From: Rhodanobacter sp. C05
Lineage (GTDB): Bacteria; Pseudomonadota; Gammaproteobacteria; Xanthomonadales; Rhodanobacteraceae
Assembly: GCF_002001165.1 (NCBI RefSeq)
Contig: NZ_MUNQ01000020.1
Location: 124,001-188,000 of the forward strand
Direction: 5' to 3'
DNA length: 64,000 nt
This document shows, one piece after another, positions 54,620 to 63,942 of the stretch. Positions within the stretch are counted from its first letter, which is position 1. Each line of letters opens with the position of its first letter. The notes beneath the pieces are model-generated. The model worked only from the letters and a program-made list of their open reading frames with translations, searched no databases and had not been told where the DNA came from. The position numbers and the translations under genes are program-made.

Positions 54620-55198
54620 ATGGGCAAGCACAGCCGCACCTTGAAAACACTGCGCGATATCGCGCTTGAATACGGCAGCAGTGAACAACCGGATCTGGCC
54701 TCGATGGCACGCGAACTGGGTCGCGTGGTGCATCAGAATGCGGCGACGCTGGCAAATCGTCTGGCTCCCTTGCGCGCGCGTCAACGCGGCTTCGAACGCT
54801 GGCTGCTGGCCGAACGCAACAAACCGGCGCTCAGTGTGCTGGTGATGGCGTGGCCACCGAACCATCTCACCCCGGTGCATGACCATGCCGGCCTGTGGGG
54901 ACTGGAGGTAGCTCTCGCTGGCGCACTCGAAGTGCAGTCCTATGCGCGCGACTCCGCTTCAGGTGACCTGCGCATGCTCGGTCGCGACTGGCTCGGTCCG
55001 GGTGATGGCACCTGGTTCGAGGGTGACGAAAACCACGCGCATCGGTGCCGCAACCTGTCCAGGCACGATACCGCGCTGACCCTGCACGTCTACGGTGGTG
55101 ACCTGGCGCAATTCTTCGCTTACGAGCAGACCGGACCTTCCGGCGGCTGGATCGCACAGCCGCAGCAAAGCCGCATTGCCGGCCGCCTGCGCGGCTGA
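54620..55198 (+). CDS. Cysteine-dioxygenase-like cupin
   Basis: The 192-residue protein has the cupin motifs of thiol dioxygenases: TPVHDHAGLWGLEVAL (two His ligands of Fe(II)) and GDENHAHRCRN (third His). Such enzymes oxidise cysteine or 3-mercaptopropionate to the sulfinic acid. The N-terminal helical region fits too. It precedes an FAD/NAD(P)-binding protein by 27 bases, likely one operon. The substrate is inferred only from the motifs. No strong ribosome site is seen before ATG 54620. Confidence 0.8.
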   Translation: MGKHSRTLKTLRDIALEYGSSEQPDLASMARELGRVVHQNAATLANRLAPLRARQRGFERWLLAERNKPALSVLVMAWPPNHLTPVHDHAGLWGLEVALAGALEVQSYARDSASGDLRMLGRDWLGPGDGTWFEGDENHAHRCRNLSRHDTALTLHVYGGDLAQFFAYEQTGPSGGWIAQPQQSRIAGRLRG

Positions 55199-55225
55199 CC
55201 GCACGCCACTTACACAGGGAATTTC

Positions 55226-56593
55226 ATGTTTCGACGGGTCGCCATCATCGGCGGCGGTGCCGCGGCAGCGACCTTGCTCGGCGAACTGCTGGAGCGCCAG
55301 TCAGCGCAGCCACTGCATCTGGACTGGTATACCGGTGCTACCAGCGCGCCGGCGCGCGGCGTCGCGTATGGCACCACCTCGGATCGCCATCTGCTGAACG
55401 TGCGGGCGGCATCGATGAGCATGTTTGCCGGCAGGCCACGCGGCTTTCTGGATTTCGTGCAGCGTGAGGATCCGGCGATTGCCGGCACTGATTTCCTGCC
55501 GCGCCGCCGCTATGGCGACTATCTCGAGGCGGAAGTGGCACGCGCGCTGCAGCAAGGCAAGGCGCACGGCCACGACGTCAACATCATTCCATTCACCGTC
55601 GATGCGCTGGTTCCCGAAAACGATGGCGTCACGCTGATTCACGGCGAGGAAAACCATCGGGCCGATGCCGCCGTGCTGGCGCTGGGCGCATTGCCGCCAC
55701 AGCCACTGGGCGGTGTCAGCAAGGCAGCGCTGGACAGCGGCCGCTACGTGGTGGATCCATGGCAGCAGCTGGCCGGCGCCGCCGAAACCAGTCCGCCACC
55801 ACGCAAGGTGGTGCTGATCGGCCTGGGACTGACCGCTGTCGACGTACTGCTCGAACTCGCCGCGCAATGGCCGCAGACCAAATTCATCGCCGTCTCCCGC
55901 CATGGGCTGCTCCCCGCAGCGCATCTGTCCAAGGCCGCCGCGCCGGCCGATGACAGCGCCGAGTTGATCACCTCGATGCGCGATGCCCCCGAAATCCACC
56001 GCTGGCTGCATCTGCTGCGCGAAGCCTGTGCACAGGAAACCGACTGGCGCCCGGTCATCGACAGCCTGCGACCACATACGTCCGGCCTTTGGCACGAGCT
56101 GCCGCTGGAGCAGCGCGCACGTTTCCTGCGTCATGCACGCTGGGCCTGGGAACGTGTACGGCACCGCATGCCGCCGCAGGTACTGGAGTCGATTGCGACC
56201 CTGGAACAGGCTGGCCAGCTGCAGCGTCAACGCGGCCGGGTGCAGTCGGTCGATCTTGTCGACAATACCCTGCAACTCACCCTGAGCCACGCAGGCGAAA
56301 CGCGTACGCTGGATGCCGACCTGGTAATCCAGACCGTCGGCCTGGATACCGACGTGCGCCGTACCCGGCATCGGCTGGTGCGGCAGCTGGTGACCAACGC
56401 GCACATCACGGCAGACCCGCTCGGCCTCGGCGCACAGGCCGATGCAGCAGGCCGCTTGCGCCACAACGGCGCCAGCTGGCCGCACCTGTTTGCCATCGGC
56501 AGCCTGTTGCGCGGTACGCTGTGGGAGTCCACTGCCATGCCGGAGATCCGCCAGCAGGCCCGCAACCTCGCCGATCAGCTATTGGGCGACTAG
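55226..56593 (+). CDS. FAD/NAD(P)-binding protein (NAD_binding_9 type)
   Basis: The 455-residue protein begins with the dinucleotide fold RVAIIGGGAAAATLL and has GVAYGTTSDRHLLNVRAASMS, characteristic of the FAD-NAD(P)-binding family called NAD_binding_9, plus a second nucleotide fold VVLIGLGLTAVDVLLEL. It is likely a flavin oxidoreductase or hydroxylase of unknown substrate. It lies between the thiol-dioxygenase-like gene and the cardiolipin synthase, 27 and 19 bases away, so these three look like one operon. Confidence 0.85.
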   Translation: MFRRVAIIGGGAAAATLLGELLERQSAQPLHLDWYTGATSAPARGVAYGTTSDRHLLNVRAASMSMFAGRPRGFLDFVQREDPAIAGTDFLPRRRYGDYLEAEVARALQQGKAHGHDVNIIPFTVDALVPENDGVTLIHGEENHRADAAVLALGALPPQPLGGVSKAALDSGRYVVDPWQQLAGAAETSPPPRKVVLIGLGLTAVDVLLELAAQWPQTKFIAVSRHGLLPAAHLSKAAAPADDSAELITSMRDAPEIHRWLHLLREACAQETDWRPVIDSLRPHTSGLWHELPLEQRARFLRHARWAWERVRHRMPPQVLESIATLEQAGQLQRQRGRVQSVDLVDNTLQLTLSHAGETRTLDADLVIQTVGLDTDVRRTRHRLVRQLVTNAHITADPLGLGAQADAAGRLRHNGASWPHLFAIGSLLRGTLWESTAMPEIRQQARNLADQLLGD

Positions 56594-56612
56594 CCGGCTT
56601 GCCTGGCCAGCC

Positions 56613-58004
56613 ATGACCGTCAGCATGCTCACCGCCGGCATCGTGTTGCTGCATCTGCTGGGCGTGGTCGCGGCGATGCATGCGGTGATGCACACACGCA
56701 CCCCGCAAGGCGCGATCGGCTGGGCGATCGGCCTGTTGCTGCTGCCCTATGTCACCTTGCTGCCGTACCTGTATCTCGGTTCCAGCCGCTTCCTCGGCTA
56801 TCGCAGCGGGCACAAGTTGCGGCCAGCCCCGCTGTCGCCGGCCAGCACGGACGGACACGCGATCGATCCGGGCTGCACCCGCTTCGCCGCGATCAGCGCC
56901 TTGCAGGGACGACCGTTCCGCGGTGGCCACCAGCTGCGCCTGCTGATCGATGGCGTGGCCGCCTTTGACGCCATGCTGGCGGCGATGGCGGCAGCGGAAA
57001 ACTATCTGCTGGTGCAGTTCTTCATCATCCACGATGACGGGCTCGGTCGGCGCCTGCAGCAACTGCTGCTGCAACGTGCCTCCGCCGGCGTGCGCGTCTG
57101 CGTGCTGTTCGACGGCATCGGCAGCCACGCGTTGCCGCAGCATTACGTCGATACCTTGCGCGCCGGCGGCGTGGCCATTCACCGCTTCGCCACCCATCGC
57201 TGGCGCAACCGCTTGCAGCTGAATTTCCGCAACCACCGCAAGATCGTGGTGGTGGATGGTGTGTGCGCCTTCGTCGGCGGCCTCAACGTAGGCGACGAAT
57301 ACCTCGGCCTGAAACCGCCGCTGGCACCGTGGCGCGATACCCAACTGGAGTTGCGCGGGCCGGTGGTAGCCGATCTGCAACAGCGTTTTGCCGAAGATTG
57401 GCAGTGGATCACCGGCAGCCTGCCGCCGATGCTGGCGCCAGCACCCGGCACGGGCGAAGCCAGCGCGCTGATCGTGGCCAGCGGACCGGCCGACGAACTG
57501 GAAACCGGCTCGCTGTTCTTCACCGCGGCGATCAATGCCGCACGCGAACGCGTGTGGCTGAGCACGCCCTACTTCGTGCCGGATCACTCGGTGCGCGCGG
57601 CGTTGCAGCTGGCGGTGCTGCGCGGGGTCGACGTGCGCGTGCTGGTCCCGGCGCGACCGGATCACCGCACCGTGTTTCTCGCTTCCACCCTCCACGCCTA
57701 TCACGCCGTGCGCACCGGCATCCGCATGTTCCGCTATCAACCCGGCTTCTTGCACCAGAAGGCGCTGCTGATCGACCACGACAGCGCGGCGATCGGCAGC
57801 ATGAACCTGGACAGCCGTTCGTTCCGACTCAATTTCGAGATCAGCGCGCTGGTGGTCGACCCGGCGTTTGCCGGCGAGGTGGAGACCATGCTGACAACCG
57901 ACTTCAGCCGCGCCCGGGCCATCGACGAACGCGAATACCTCGACGCACCTTACCTGCGCCGGGTGGCAATGCACGTGGCACGGCTGTTCGATCCGCTGCT
58001 GTAG
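56613..58004 (+). CDS. cls: Cardiolipin synthase, phospholipase-D type
   Basis: The 463-residue protein has two N-terminal transmembrane segments (residues 3-22 and 36-55) and two HKD motifs: NHRKIVVVDG and FLHQKALLIDHDSAAIGSMN. It forms cardiolipin from phosphatidylglycerol (or a related donor) in the inner membrane. The ATG at 56613 starts the first membrane segment; the longer in-frame region upstream overlaps the preceding gene. It ends a three-gene cluster with the cupin and the flavoprotein. Confidence 0.92.
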   Translation: MTVSMLTAGIVLLHLLGVVAAMHAVMHTRTPQGAIGWAIGLLLLPYVTLLPYLYLGSSRFLGYRSGHKLRPAPLSPASTDGHAIDPGCTRFAAISALQGRPFRGGHQLRLLIDGVAAFDAMLAAMAAAENYLLVQFFIIHDDGLGRRLQQLLLQRASAGVRVCVLFDGIGSHALPQHYVDTLRAGGVAIHRFATHRWRNRLQLNFRNHRKIVVVDGVCAFVGGLNVGDEYLGLKPPLAPWRDTQLELRGPVVADLQQRFAEDWQWITGSLPPMLAPAPGTGEASALIVASGPADELETGSLFFTAAINAARERVWLSTPYFVPDHSVRAALQLAVLRGVDVRVLVPARPDHRTVFLASTLHAYHAVRTGIRMFRYQPGFLHQKALLIDHDSAAIGSMNLDSRSFRLNFEISALVVDPAFAGEVETMLTTDFSRARAIDEREYLDAPYLRRVAMHVARLFDPLL

Positions 58005-58083
58005 CGGGCGGCGCGCAGCACGCTTGGCGCATCATTGCGAAGCGAAACACGACGAACTGAAGCACCTCCCGAGGAATCCCAGC

Positions 58084-58878
58084 ATGCGCCGACTGATTCT
58101 GCTGCTCTGCCTGATGATCGCCAGCGTGGCCTGCCATGCCAGTGAATCGTCACCCTTCGTCGAGCGTGCCGTGAGCCTGCACGGCAGGACCTACCACTAC
58201 CAGGTATTCGTTCCGGACGGCTGGACGGCCAAACAGAGCTGGCCGGTGGTGCTGTTCCTGCACGGCAGCGGCGAGAGCGGCAGCGACAACCGCAGCCAGC
58301 TGAGCCAGGGCCTGCCACCATGGCTCAAGCAGCAGGGCAAGGATTTCCAGGCCGTGGTAGTGATCCCGCAAGCACCGAACGCTGACGGCTGGAATGGCGA
58401 GACCGAACAGATGGCGCTCAAGGCGCTGGGCGACAGCATCGCGGCTTATCACGGCGATCGCCAGCGGCTTTACCTCACCGGTCTGTCGATGGGCGGCTAC
58501 GGCGCATGGCAGATTGCGCTGGACCATCCTGGCATGTTCGCCGCCGCCGCGATCATCTGCGGCGGCATCGGTCATCCCAACGATGGTGACCCGTTGCACG
58601 TGCAAGGCATCCCCGCCGATGTCGCCGATCCGTATGCCTGGATTGCCCAGCATATCGGCAAACTGCCGGTGTGGATCTTCAACGGCGCCATCGACGACGT
58701 GGTGCCGCCAGCGGAATCGCACCGCATGCATGCCGCGCTGCAGGCACTTGGCGACGATGTTCGCTACACCGAATTCCCCGGTGTCGGTCACGGTTCCTGG
58801 CCGATGGCGTATGCCACCAGCGAACTGTGGCCATGGATGTTCTCGCATCGGCTAGCGAAGGCACCTGCGCCACGTTGA
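58084..58878 (+). CDS. Secreted alpha/beta-hydrolase (esterase-like)
   Basis: The 264-residue precursor has a signal peptide with a Cys (MIASVACHASE), so it may be secreted or lipidated. The hydrolase part shows the oxyanion region FLHGSGESG, nucleophile Ser in GLSMGGYGAW, Asp in NGAIDDVVP and His in GVGHGSWP. It resembles the prolyl-oligopeptidase/feruloyl-esterase-like (LpqC) group. Substrate unknown. The start is at ATG 58084. Confidence 0.85.
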   Translation: MRRLILLLCLMIASVACHASESSPFVERAVSLHGRTYHYQVFVPDGWTAKQSWPVVLFLHGSGESGSDNRSQLSQGLPPWLKQQGKDFQAVVVIPQAPNADGWNGETEQMALKALGDSIAAYHGDRQRLYLTGLSMGGYGAWQIALDHPGMFAAAAIICGGIGHPNDGDPLHVQGIPADVADPYAWIAQHIGKLPVWIFNGAIDDVVPPAESHRMHAALQALGDDVRYTEFPGVGHGSWPMAYATSELWPWMFSHRLAKAPAPR

Positions 58879-58914
58879 AGCCATGCAGCCCAAGCCAGTC
58901 GGCATCTGCCTAGG

Positions 58915-59298
58915 CTATTTACCGAGGTTACCGGAGCGCCCGTTGCGGCTGCACAGTATCCAGCCCACATAGATGCCCAGCGCGATCCCCACCAACTCGC
59001 ACATCACGCGCAGGCCGATGCTGTCGGGATCGTGCACCTGCGCCAGCTTCACCTTGAGCAGCTGCAGCGACTGCAGTGGTGCGTAGTTGAAATAGATCAG
59101 GTCCGACAGATCGCCACTGGCCGTGACTATCGTGGCCAGCAGGAACGACCAACCTATCTGCGGGCCGTAACTCCAGCCATTGCGACGTCCGACCCAGTGG
59201 AACACGACGAACAGCAGCAGCCCCGCCAATGCCGAGATCACCCCGGCCTCGATGCCACCGACGAAGCCGTAGCCCATCCAGTCCTGGTTGTAATGCAT
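58915..59298 (-). CDS. Hypothetical membrane protein
   Basis: The 127-residue protein has three hydrophobic segments (about residues 14-36, 50-65 and 100-118) and is probably an inner-membrane protein. I do not recognise it. It is convergent with the esterase gene and divergent from pncA. Confidence 0.75.
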   Translation of the reverse strand: MHYNQDWMGYGFVGGIEAGVISALAGLLLFVVFHWVGRRNGWSYGPQIGWSFLLATIVTASGDLSDLIYFNYAPLQSLQLLKVKLAQVHDPDSIGLRVMCELVGIALGIYVGWILCSRNGRSGNLGK

Positions 59299-59413
59299 GG
59301 CGCTGCAGTTTCCGTATGTGATTGTCCGAGCATTATGCCTACAGTCGCGTGTACCCAGGCCAATGGCACGGCCGCGCTAGACTCTGGCACCGCCTCCAGT
59401 TTGAACCCCAGAC

Positions 59414-60067
59414 ATGAGTCATTCCATTTCGCCCCACGCCGCCCTGATCGTTGTCGACGTGCAGCCGGACTTCATGCCAGGTGGCGCACTGGCCTGCCAT
59501 CAAGGTGATGGGATTGTGCCGGGCATCCACGAACTGCTGCGCTCGCGCGTGTTCCGTCACGTGGTGGCGACGCAGGACTGGCATCCGCGCGGGCATGTCT
59601 CGTTCGCCAGTTCGCATCCGGGTCGCATGCCATTCGAGCAGATCGATCTTTACGGCCAGCCGCAGACGCTGTGGCCGGATCACTGCGTGCAGGGTACGAC
59701 GGGCGCCGAGCTGCATCCGGCCATCGACTGGTCGGCGCTGGATGTGCTGATCCGCAAGGGCAGCGATCCCGGCGTGGATTCCTATACCGGTTTCCGCGAG
59801 AACCATGGCGTGGCTGGCGTGCGGCCGCATACCGGTCTGGCCGGCTGGCTGCAGGAACGCGATGTCGACGAAGTGTTCGTGTGTGGTCTGGCGCGCGATG
59901 TCTGCGTGCTGTGGACGGCGCAGGACGCACTGGAACTAGGTTTTCGCGCCAGCCTGCTGTGGGATCTCAGCCGCCCGGTGACGCCCGACACGGATGCGGC
60001 GACCCGCACCACATTGCTGGCGCAGGGTATCTCGATCACCGAATCGAGTGAGCTGCGGCGGAACTGA
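59414..60067 (+). CDS. pncA: Nicotinamidase
   Basis: The enzyme deamidates nicotinamide to nicotinate for NAD salvage. The 217-residue protein has the catalytic triad Asp in LIVVDVQPDF, Lys in LIRKGSDPG and Cys in VCGLARDVCV, and metal ligands in TQDWHPRGH. This is the PncA pattern rather than a general isochorismatase. ATG 59414 begins the conserved part. Confidence 0.95.
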   Translation: MSHSISPHAALIVVDVQPDFMPGGALACHQGDGIVPGIHELLRSRVFRHVVATQDWHPRGHVSFASSHPGRMPFEQIDLYGQPQTLWPDHCVQGTTGAELHPAIDWSALDVLIRKGSDPGVDSYTGFRENHGVAGVRPHTGLAGWLQERDVDEVFVCGLARDVCVLWTAQDALELGFRASLLWDLSRPVTPDTDAATRTTLLAQGISITESSELRRN

Positions 60068-60076
60068 CGCTTCCGG

Positions 60077-60562
60077 TCATTCCGGCTCGGGCGCTCCGTA
60101 AGATCGTGCCTCGGCAATCGACCACAGCTGCGGCAGCCGGATCGAAAACAGCCCGGCACTGCGGGTACGGCGATCCAGCTTCAACAGTTCCTTGTCCTTG
60201 CTGAGCAACCAGCGGGCTCCCGATGCCAGCGCAAGTTCCAGAAACTTCTGGTCATCCGGATCGGCGCAACGTGGCAAGGCAATATCCTCGTCCGCCGTCG
60301 CCAGCTCGGGCGGCAGCAGATGGATCATTGCATCGAAAGCCGCGCTGAATACCGGACGTTGCAGGTCGTCGATCGGCAGTTGCGGGTAATGCAGCACCCG
60401 GTGCCACTCCTCGCGGCAGTCGTCGCGCGTGACCGCCTGCACTGCCCCACTTTGCATGGCCGCCAGCACATGCGAGCACATGGAATCGCGGAACACGAAC
60501 AGATCCAGACATACATTGGTATCCAGCACGATACGCGGCAACGTGCGATCGACGCCGGTCAT
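60077..60562 (-). CDS. PIN-domain protein
   Basis: The 161-residue protein is a PIN-domain nuclease-like protein: first acidic residue in VLDTNVCLDLF, others in DDCREEW and ARCADPDDQKFLELA. It matches the family annotated as putative toxin-antitoxin toxins of PIN family (TIGR00305-type). No antitoxin-like gene lies beside it, and upstream is a zinc-ribbon protein, so a classic toxin-antitoxin role is doubtful. Confidence 0.85.
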   Translation of the reverse strand: MTGVDRTLPRIVLDTNVCLDLFVFRDSMCSHVLAAMQSGAVQAVTRDDCREEWHRVLHYPQLPIDDLQRPVFSAAFDAMIHLLPPELATADEDIALPRCADPDDQKFLELALASGARWLLSKDKELLKLDRRTRSAGLFSIRLPQLWSIAEARSYGAPEPE

Positions 60563-60608
60563 CGCCGCGACACCGGGCCAGCCAGTCGCATGAATGAGAC
60601 CACTCCGC

Positions 60609-60797
60609 TCAGGCCTCGTTTTCGGAGGTTGCGCTTACCTGAGGCTCGCCATCCGCTTCGATGCGGATGCTCAGGGTGATCGGCCGGCAGCAAACCTGGC
60701 AGTCCTCGATATAGTGCTGATCACCGGCCGAGGCATCGACCAGGATTCCGATGGCTTCGCCGCAATACGGGCAGGCGATATCGAAGGGCGTAAGCAT
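60609..60797 (-). CDS. CPXCG-motif cysteine-rich protein
   Basis: The 62-residue protein has two Cys pairs, ACPYCGE and DCQVCCRP, typical of the small CPXCG zinc-ribbon family. The remaining sequence is acidic with IEADGE. It is 46 bases upstream of the PIN gene on the same strand. Function is unknown. Confidence 0.85.
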   Translation of the reverse strand: MLTPFDIACPYCGEAIGILVDASAGDQHYIEDCQVCCRPITLSIRIEADGEPQVSATSENEA

Positions 60798-60934
60798 GGG
60801 CGCACTACCGGGGCATGGGTAGCGCAGCTTGCCACAGACAGGCGGCGCCGGACGCCGGTGCCGCGCGCGCTACAATCGATCCGCACGCCGCCCAATCCGG
60901 GTGGCATCCATCCTTAGCGAAGACACCCAGGCAG

Positions 60935-61831
60935 ATGCTGCACTTCCTGAATCGACCACGGATCATCGACATCGGCGGGCGGCCGTTCGTCAGCCAGGGC
61001 CTGTCACGACGCGTCTGGGATGACATCTACCATCGTGCATTGATCGTGAGCTGGCCGGTTTTCTTCGGTCTGGCTGCAGCGGCCTTTCTGCTGCTCAACA
61101 CCTTCTTTGCCGGGATCTACCAGCTCGGCACGCAACCCATCGCGAACCAGTTTCCGCATGGCTTCGCCGGCGCATTCTTCTTCAGCGTGGAAACCCTTGC
61201 CACGGTCGGCTACGGCGACATGCATCCGCAGACCGTCTATGCGCATATCGTGGCCACGGTGGAAATCTTCACCGGCATGGCATGCATTGCGGTGGTCACC
61301 GGACTGATTTTTTCACGCTTCTCGCGCCCGCGCGCGAAGATCATCTTCACCAACCATCCGATCGTGCGAATGATCGACGGCAAACAGACCTTGATGGTTC
61401 GCGCGGCCAACACCCGGCAAAACGTGATCGCCGAAGCCTCCGCTCAATTGCATCTGCTTCGCCTGGAAACTTCACCGGAGGGTTTCAAGCTGCGCAAGAT
61501 CTACGACCTGAAGCTGGTACGTGATCGCCATCCGATCTTCATGCTGAGCTGGAGCCTGATGCATGTGATCGACGAGAGCAGCCCGCTCTACGGCGAAACT
61601 CCCGAGATCCTGGAGCGTACCGAATCCGCCTTCCTTCTTAGTCTCGAAGGCATCGACGAGACAACCTCGCAGTCCATGCTTGCGCGCCAGCGGTGGAGTC
61701 ATCAGGACCTGCGCTGGAACCATCGTTACACCGATCTCGTTCACGTCGACGATGCCGGCATCAACATCATCGACTACAGCGTCTTTCACGAAGTGCTGCC
61801 GCTGGACGCGGACGAAAGCTCGTCCGGCTGA
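60935..61831 (+). CDS. KirBac-type inward-rectifier potassium channel
   Basis: The 298-residue protein has a slide helix, two transmembrane segments and the selectivity filter TVGYGDMHP between them (about residue 90), then a cytoplasmic immunoglobulin-like IRK domain (PRAKIIFTNHPIVRMIDGKQ, EVLPLD). This is the KirBac architecture. The start at 60935 gives MLHFLNRP; the longer in-frame stretch upstream overlaps the divergent zinc-ribbon gene region. Confidence 0.92.
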   Translation: MLHFLNRPRIIDIGGRPFVSQGLSRRVWDDIYHRALIVSWPVFFGLAAAAFLLLNTFFAGIYQLGTQPIANQFPHGFAGAFFFSVETLATVGYGDMHPQTVYAHIVATVEIFTGMACIAVVTGLIFSRFSRPRAKIIFTNHPIVRMIDGKQTLMVRAANTRQNVIAEASAQLHLLRLETSPEGFKLRKIYDLKLVRDRHPIFMLSWSLMHVIDESSPLYGETPEILERTESAFLLSLEGIDETTSQSMLARQRWSHQDLRWNHRYTDLVHVDDAGINIIDYSVFHEVLPLDADESSSG

Positions 61832-61889
61832 CGCCGCGTCACACTAGTCAGGCGATACACTGTCCCTTCCCTCAAGCGGATATCCACCG

Positions 61890-62168
61890 ATGGCCGAGCG
61901 CGAGTTCGACAATTACCTTGCCCGCTCCGGCGCCACGCTCGAGGGTTCGCGCTACACCGCTTACCTCGCGGTGACCCCGCGCAAGAGCGGCTTCCCGATG
62001 TACTTCGCGATCTGCGAGAACCGCAGCTTCCGCGACAAGGCGATCGCCGAGACCGCTGCCGCCAAGGCGCTGGCCGACATGTTGGGGCTGGAAGAGGACG
62101 GCACGCCGATTTTCCCCGAGGGTTACACCGGTTTCGATGACGACAAGCCAGCCATCGAGCCGGAATGA
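61890..62168 (+). CDS. Small conserved-looking hypothetical protein
   Basis: The 92-residue protein (MAEREFDNYLARSGATLEGSRY...) is soluble and acidic at the C-terminus. Blocks such as YTAYLAVTPRKSGFPMYF and DKAIAETAAAKALADML suggest a compact alpha/beta fold. No family is recognised. It follows the channel gene by 58 bases. Confidence 0.7.
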   Translation: MAEREFDNYLARSGATLEGSRYTAYLAVTPRKSGFPMYFAICENRSFRDKAIAETAAAKALADMLGLEEDGTPIFPEGYTGFDDDKPAIEPE

Positions 62169-62201
62169 TTGTGGGCCCGGCATGCACCGGGCCACGTCAC
62201 T

Positions 62202-63164
62202 TCACAGCGTCAGCAGCACCTTGCCGATCGCCGCGCGGCTTTCCAGATACGCGTGCGCCTTCGCACCTTCGCTGAGCGGAAAACGCGCGGCGATATTCGG
62301 CTGCAGCTGGCCGGCGCGGATCTGCGCGAACAACGCCGCCGCCCGTTCGCGCCGGATCGACGCACTGGTCAGCACATTCCACAGATCGCCGCCAGTCAGC
62401 GTCAACGAGCGATCCATCAACAGGCGCGGATCGACCGGATCGGGATCACCCGCCGCCATACCGTAGAACACCACCGTACCGCCGATGCGCGCGGCCGCCA
62501 AACTGTCGCCCAGCGTGCGGCCGACCGAGTCGTAAACCACATCAGCGCCGCGGCCCGCACTCAGTTGTTTCGTCTGCGCCTGCAACTCGTCGTAATCGCA
62601 CGCAGCATCTGCGCCTGCCGCCAGCACTGCCGCGCGTTTCGCCGCGCTCGACGCCACGCCCAGCACCGTCGCGCCCAAGGTCTTCAGCATCTGCACCAGC
62701 AGCTGACCCACGCCGCCGGCCGCCGCATGTACCACCGCCACATCGCAGCGGCGCACGCGGTAGCTGTCTGTCACCAGATACTGCGCCGTCAAACCCTGCA
62801 GCAGGGTCGCTGCAGCGGTATCGAACGTGATGTCGTCCGGCAACGGGATCAGCTTGTCGATATCGACCGCGACCAGCTCGGCATTCGCATACGGCATGTC
62901 GGCAAAGCCGACCCGCGTGCCAACTGGAAACAGCGTATCGCCCGTCGCTGCCACCTCGATCACACCCGCGCCCTCGTAGCCAAGAATCCACGGCGCCGTG
63001 CCACTCAGGTGATAGTTGCCGTTGCGCCGATAGACGTCCGCGAAATTCAGCCCGACGCTGCGCATGCGCACCAGCACCTGGCCAGGCGTGGGGACAGGAT
63101 CGGGCTGCTCGCCCCATTGCAATACCTCGGGGCCACCGAACTTTTCAAACAACAAGGCATGCAT
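62202..63164 (-). CDS. qor: NADPH:quinone oxidoreductase family protein
   Basis: The 320-residue protein is a zinc-free medium-chain dehydrogenase. It has the quinone-reductase pattern LNFADVYRRNGNY, GYEGAGVIE, the nucleotide fold VVHAAAGGVGQLLVQ and DSVGRTLGDSLAAARIGG. The start at 63164 has a GGAG site; seven residues more are possible upstream. The exact substrate is unknown, so the symbol is a family-level label. Confidence 0.85.
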   Translation of the reverse strand: MHALLFEKFGGPEVLQWGEQPDPVPTPGQVLVRMRSVGLNFADVYRRNGNYHLSGTAPWILGYEGAGVIEVAATGDTLFPVGTRVGFADMPYANAELVAVDIDKLIPLPDDITFDTAAATLLQGLTAQYLVTDSYRVRRCDVAVVHAAAGGVGQLLVQMLKTLGATVLGVASSAAKRAAVLAAGADAACDYDELQAQTKQLSAGRGADVVYDSVGRTLGDSLAAARIGGTVVFYGMAAGDPDPVDPRLLMDRSLTLTGGDLWNVLTSASIRRERAAALFAQIRAGQLQPNIAARFPLSEGAKAHAYLESRAAIGKVLLTL

Positions 63165-63228
63165 GGTGTAACGCTCCGAATCCAATGAAACCTGCTGACG
63201 GCAACCATGCTCACGCGCAACGCGAGAT

Positions 63229-63942
63229 TCAGGCCGCCCGCTCGCGCAATTGCGCCACTGCTGCAGGAATGGCCGATGGCGCCTCCACCGTGATCACGTG
63301 TGGATGATCGTGGCCGAGATCATGCTCCAGCTCATGCGCCCAGGTCACGTGATACGGCAGATGGATGCCCCAGCCGCCGAGCTTCACCACCGGCTCGATA
63401 TCCGAGCGCAACGAATTGCCGACCATCGCGAACTGCACCGGCTGCAACGCAAAATCAGCCAGCACGCGCCGGTAGGTGTCGGCGTTCTTCTCCGACACGA
63501 TCTCGACGCGCCGAAACAGTCCAGCCAGCCCTGACTGCGCGACCTTCTTCTCCTGATGGAACAGGTCGCCCTTGGTGATCAGCACCACCGCGTGATGCAT
63601 TGCCACCGCCTCGACCGCTTCGCGGATACCGGGCAGCAGTTCCACCGGATGCTGCAGCACGTCCTTGCCCAACTCGATCAACCGATGGATATCGGCCGCC
63701 GTGATGCGGCCGTCGGTGACCGCAATCGCCGTCTCCACCATCGACAGCGCCATGCCCTTCGCGCCGTAGCCGAACAATTTGAGATTGCGTTGTTCGGTCG
63801 CCAGCATGGTGTCGTGCACCTGCTGGTCGGCCAGATCCACATAGCGCCCGACGATCGCAGCGAACTCCTCATTCGCCTGCCGGTAGTAGCCCTCGCTATG
63901 CCACAGCGTGTCGTCGCCATCGAAACCGATCAGTTGCAGCAT
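63229..63942 (-). CDS. HAD-superfamily hydrolase
   Basis: The 237-residue protein has motif I GFDGDDTLW (DxDDT form), motif II VLITKGD, the Lys of motif III in VSEKNADTY and motif IV VGNSLRSDIEPV. It resembles the YfnB/HAD-IA phosphatase-like group. Substrate unknown. The start at ATG 63942 is 9 bases after GGACAG; an in-frame ATG further up is less likely. Nothing else lies between it and the window edge. Confidence 0.88.
   Translation of the reverse strand: MLQLIGFDGDDTLWHSEGYYRQANEEFAAIVGRYVDLADQQVHDTMLATEQRNLKLFGYGAKGMALSMVETAIAVTDGRITAADIHRLIELGKDVLQHPVELLPGIREAVEAVAMHHAVVLITKGDLFHQEKKVAQSGLAGLFRRVEIVSEKNADTYRRVLADFALQPVQFAMVGNSLRSDIEPVVKLGGWGIHLPYHVTWAHELEHDLGHDHPHVITVEAPSAIPAAVAQLRERAA

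Noticed and set aside
60077..60562. A complete PIN toxin-antitoxin system
   Set aside because: No antitoxin-like gene overlaps or adjoins the PIN gene; only a zinc-ribbon gene is nearby.
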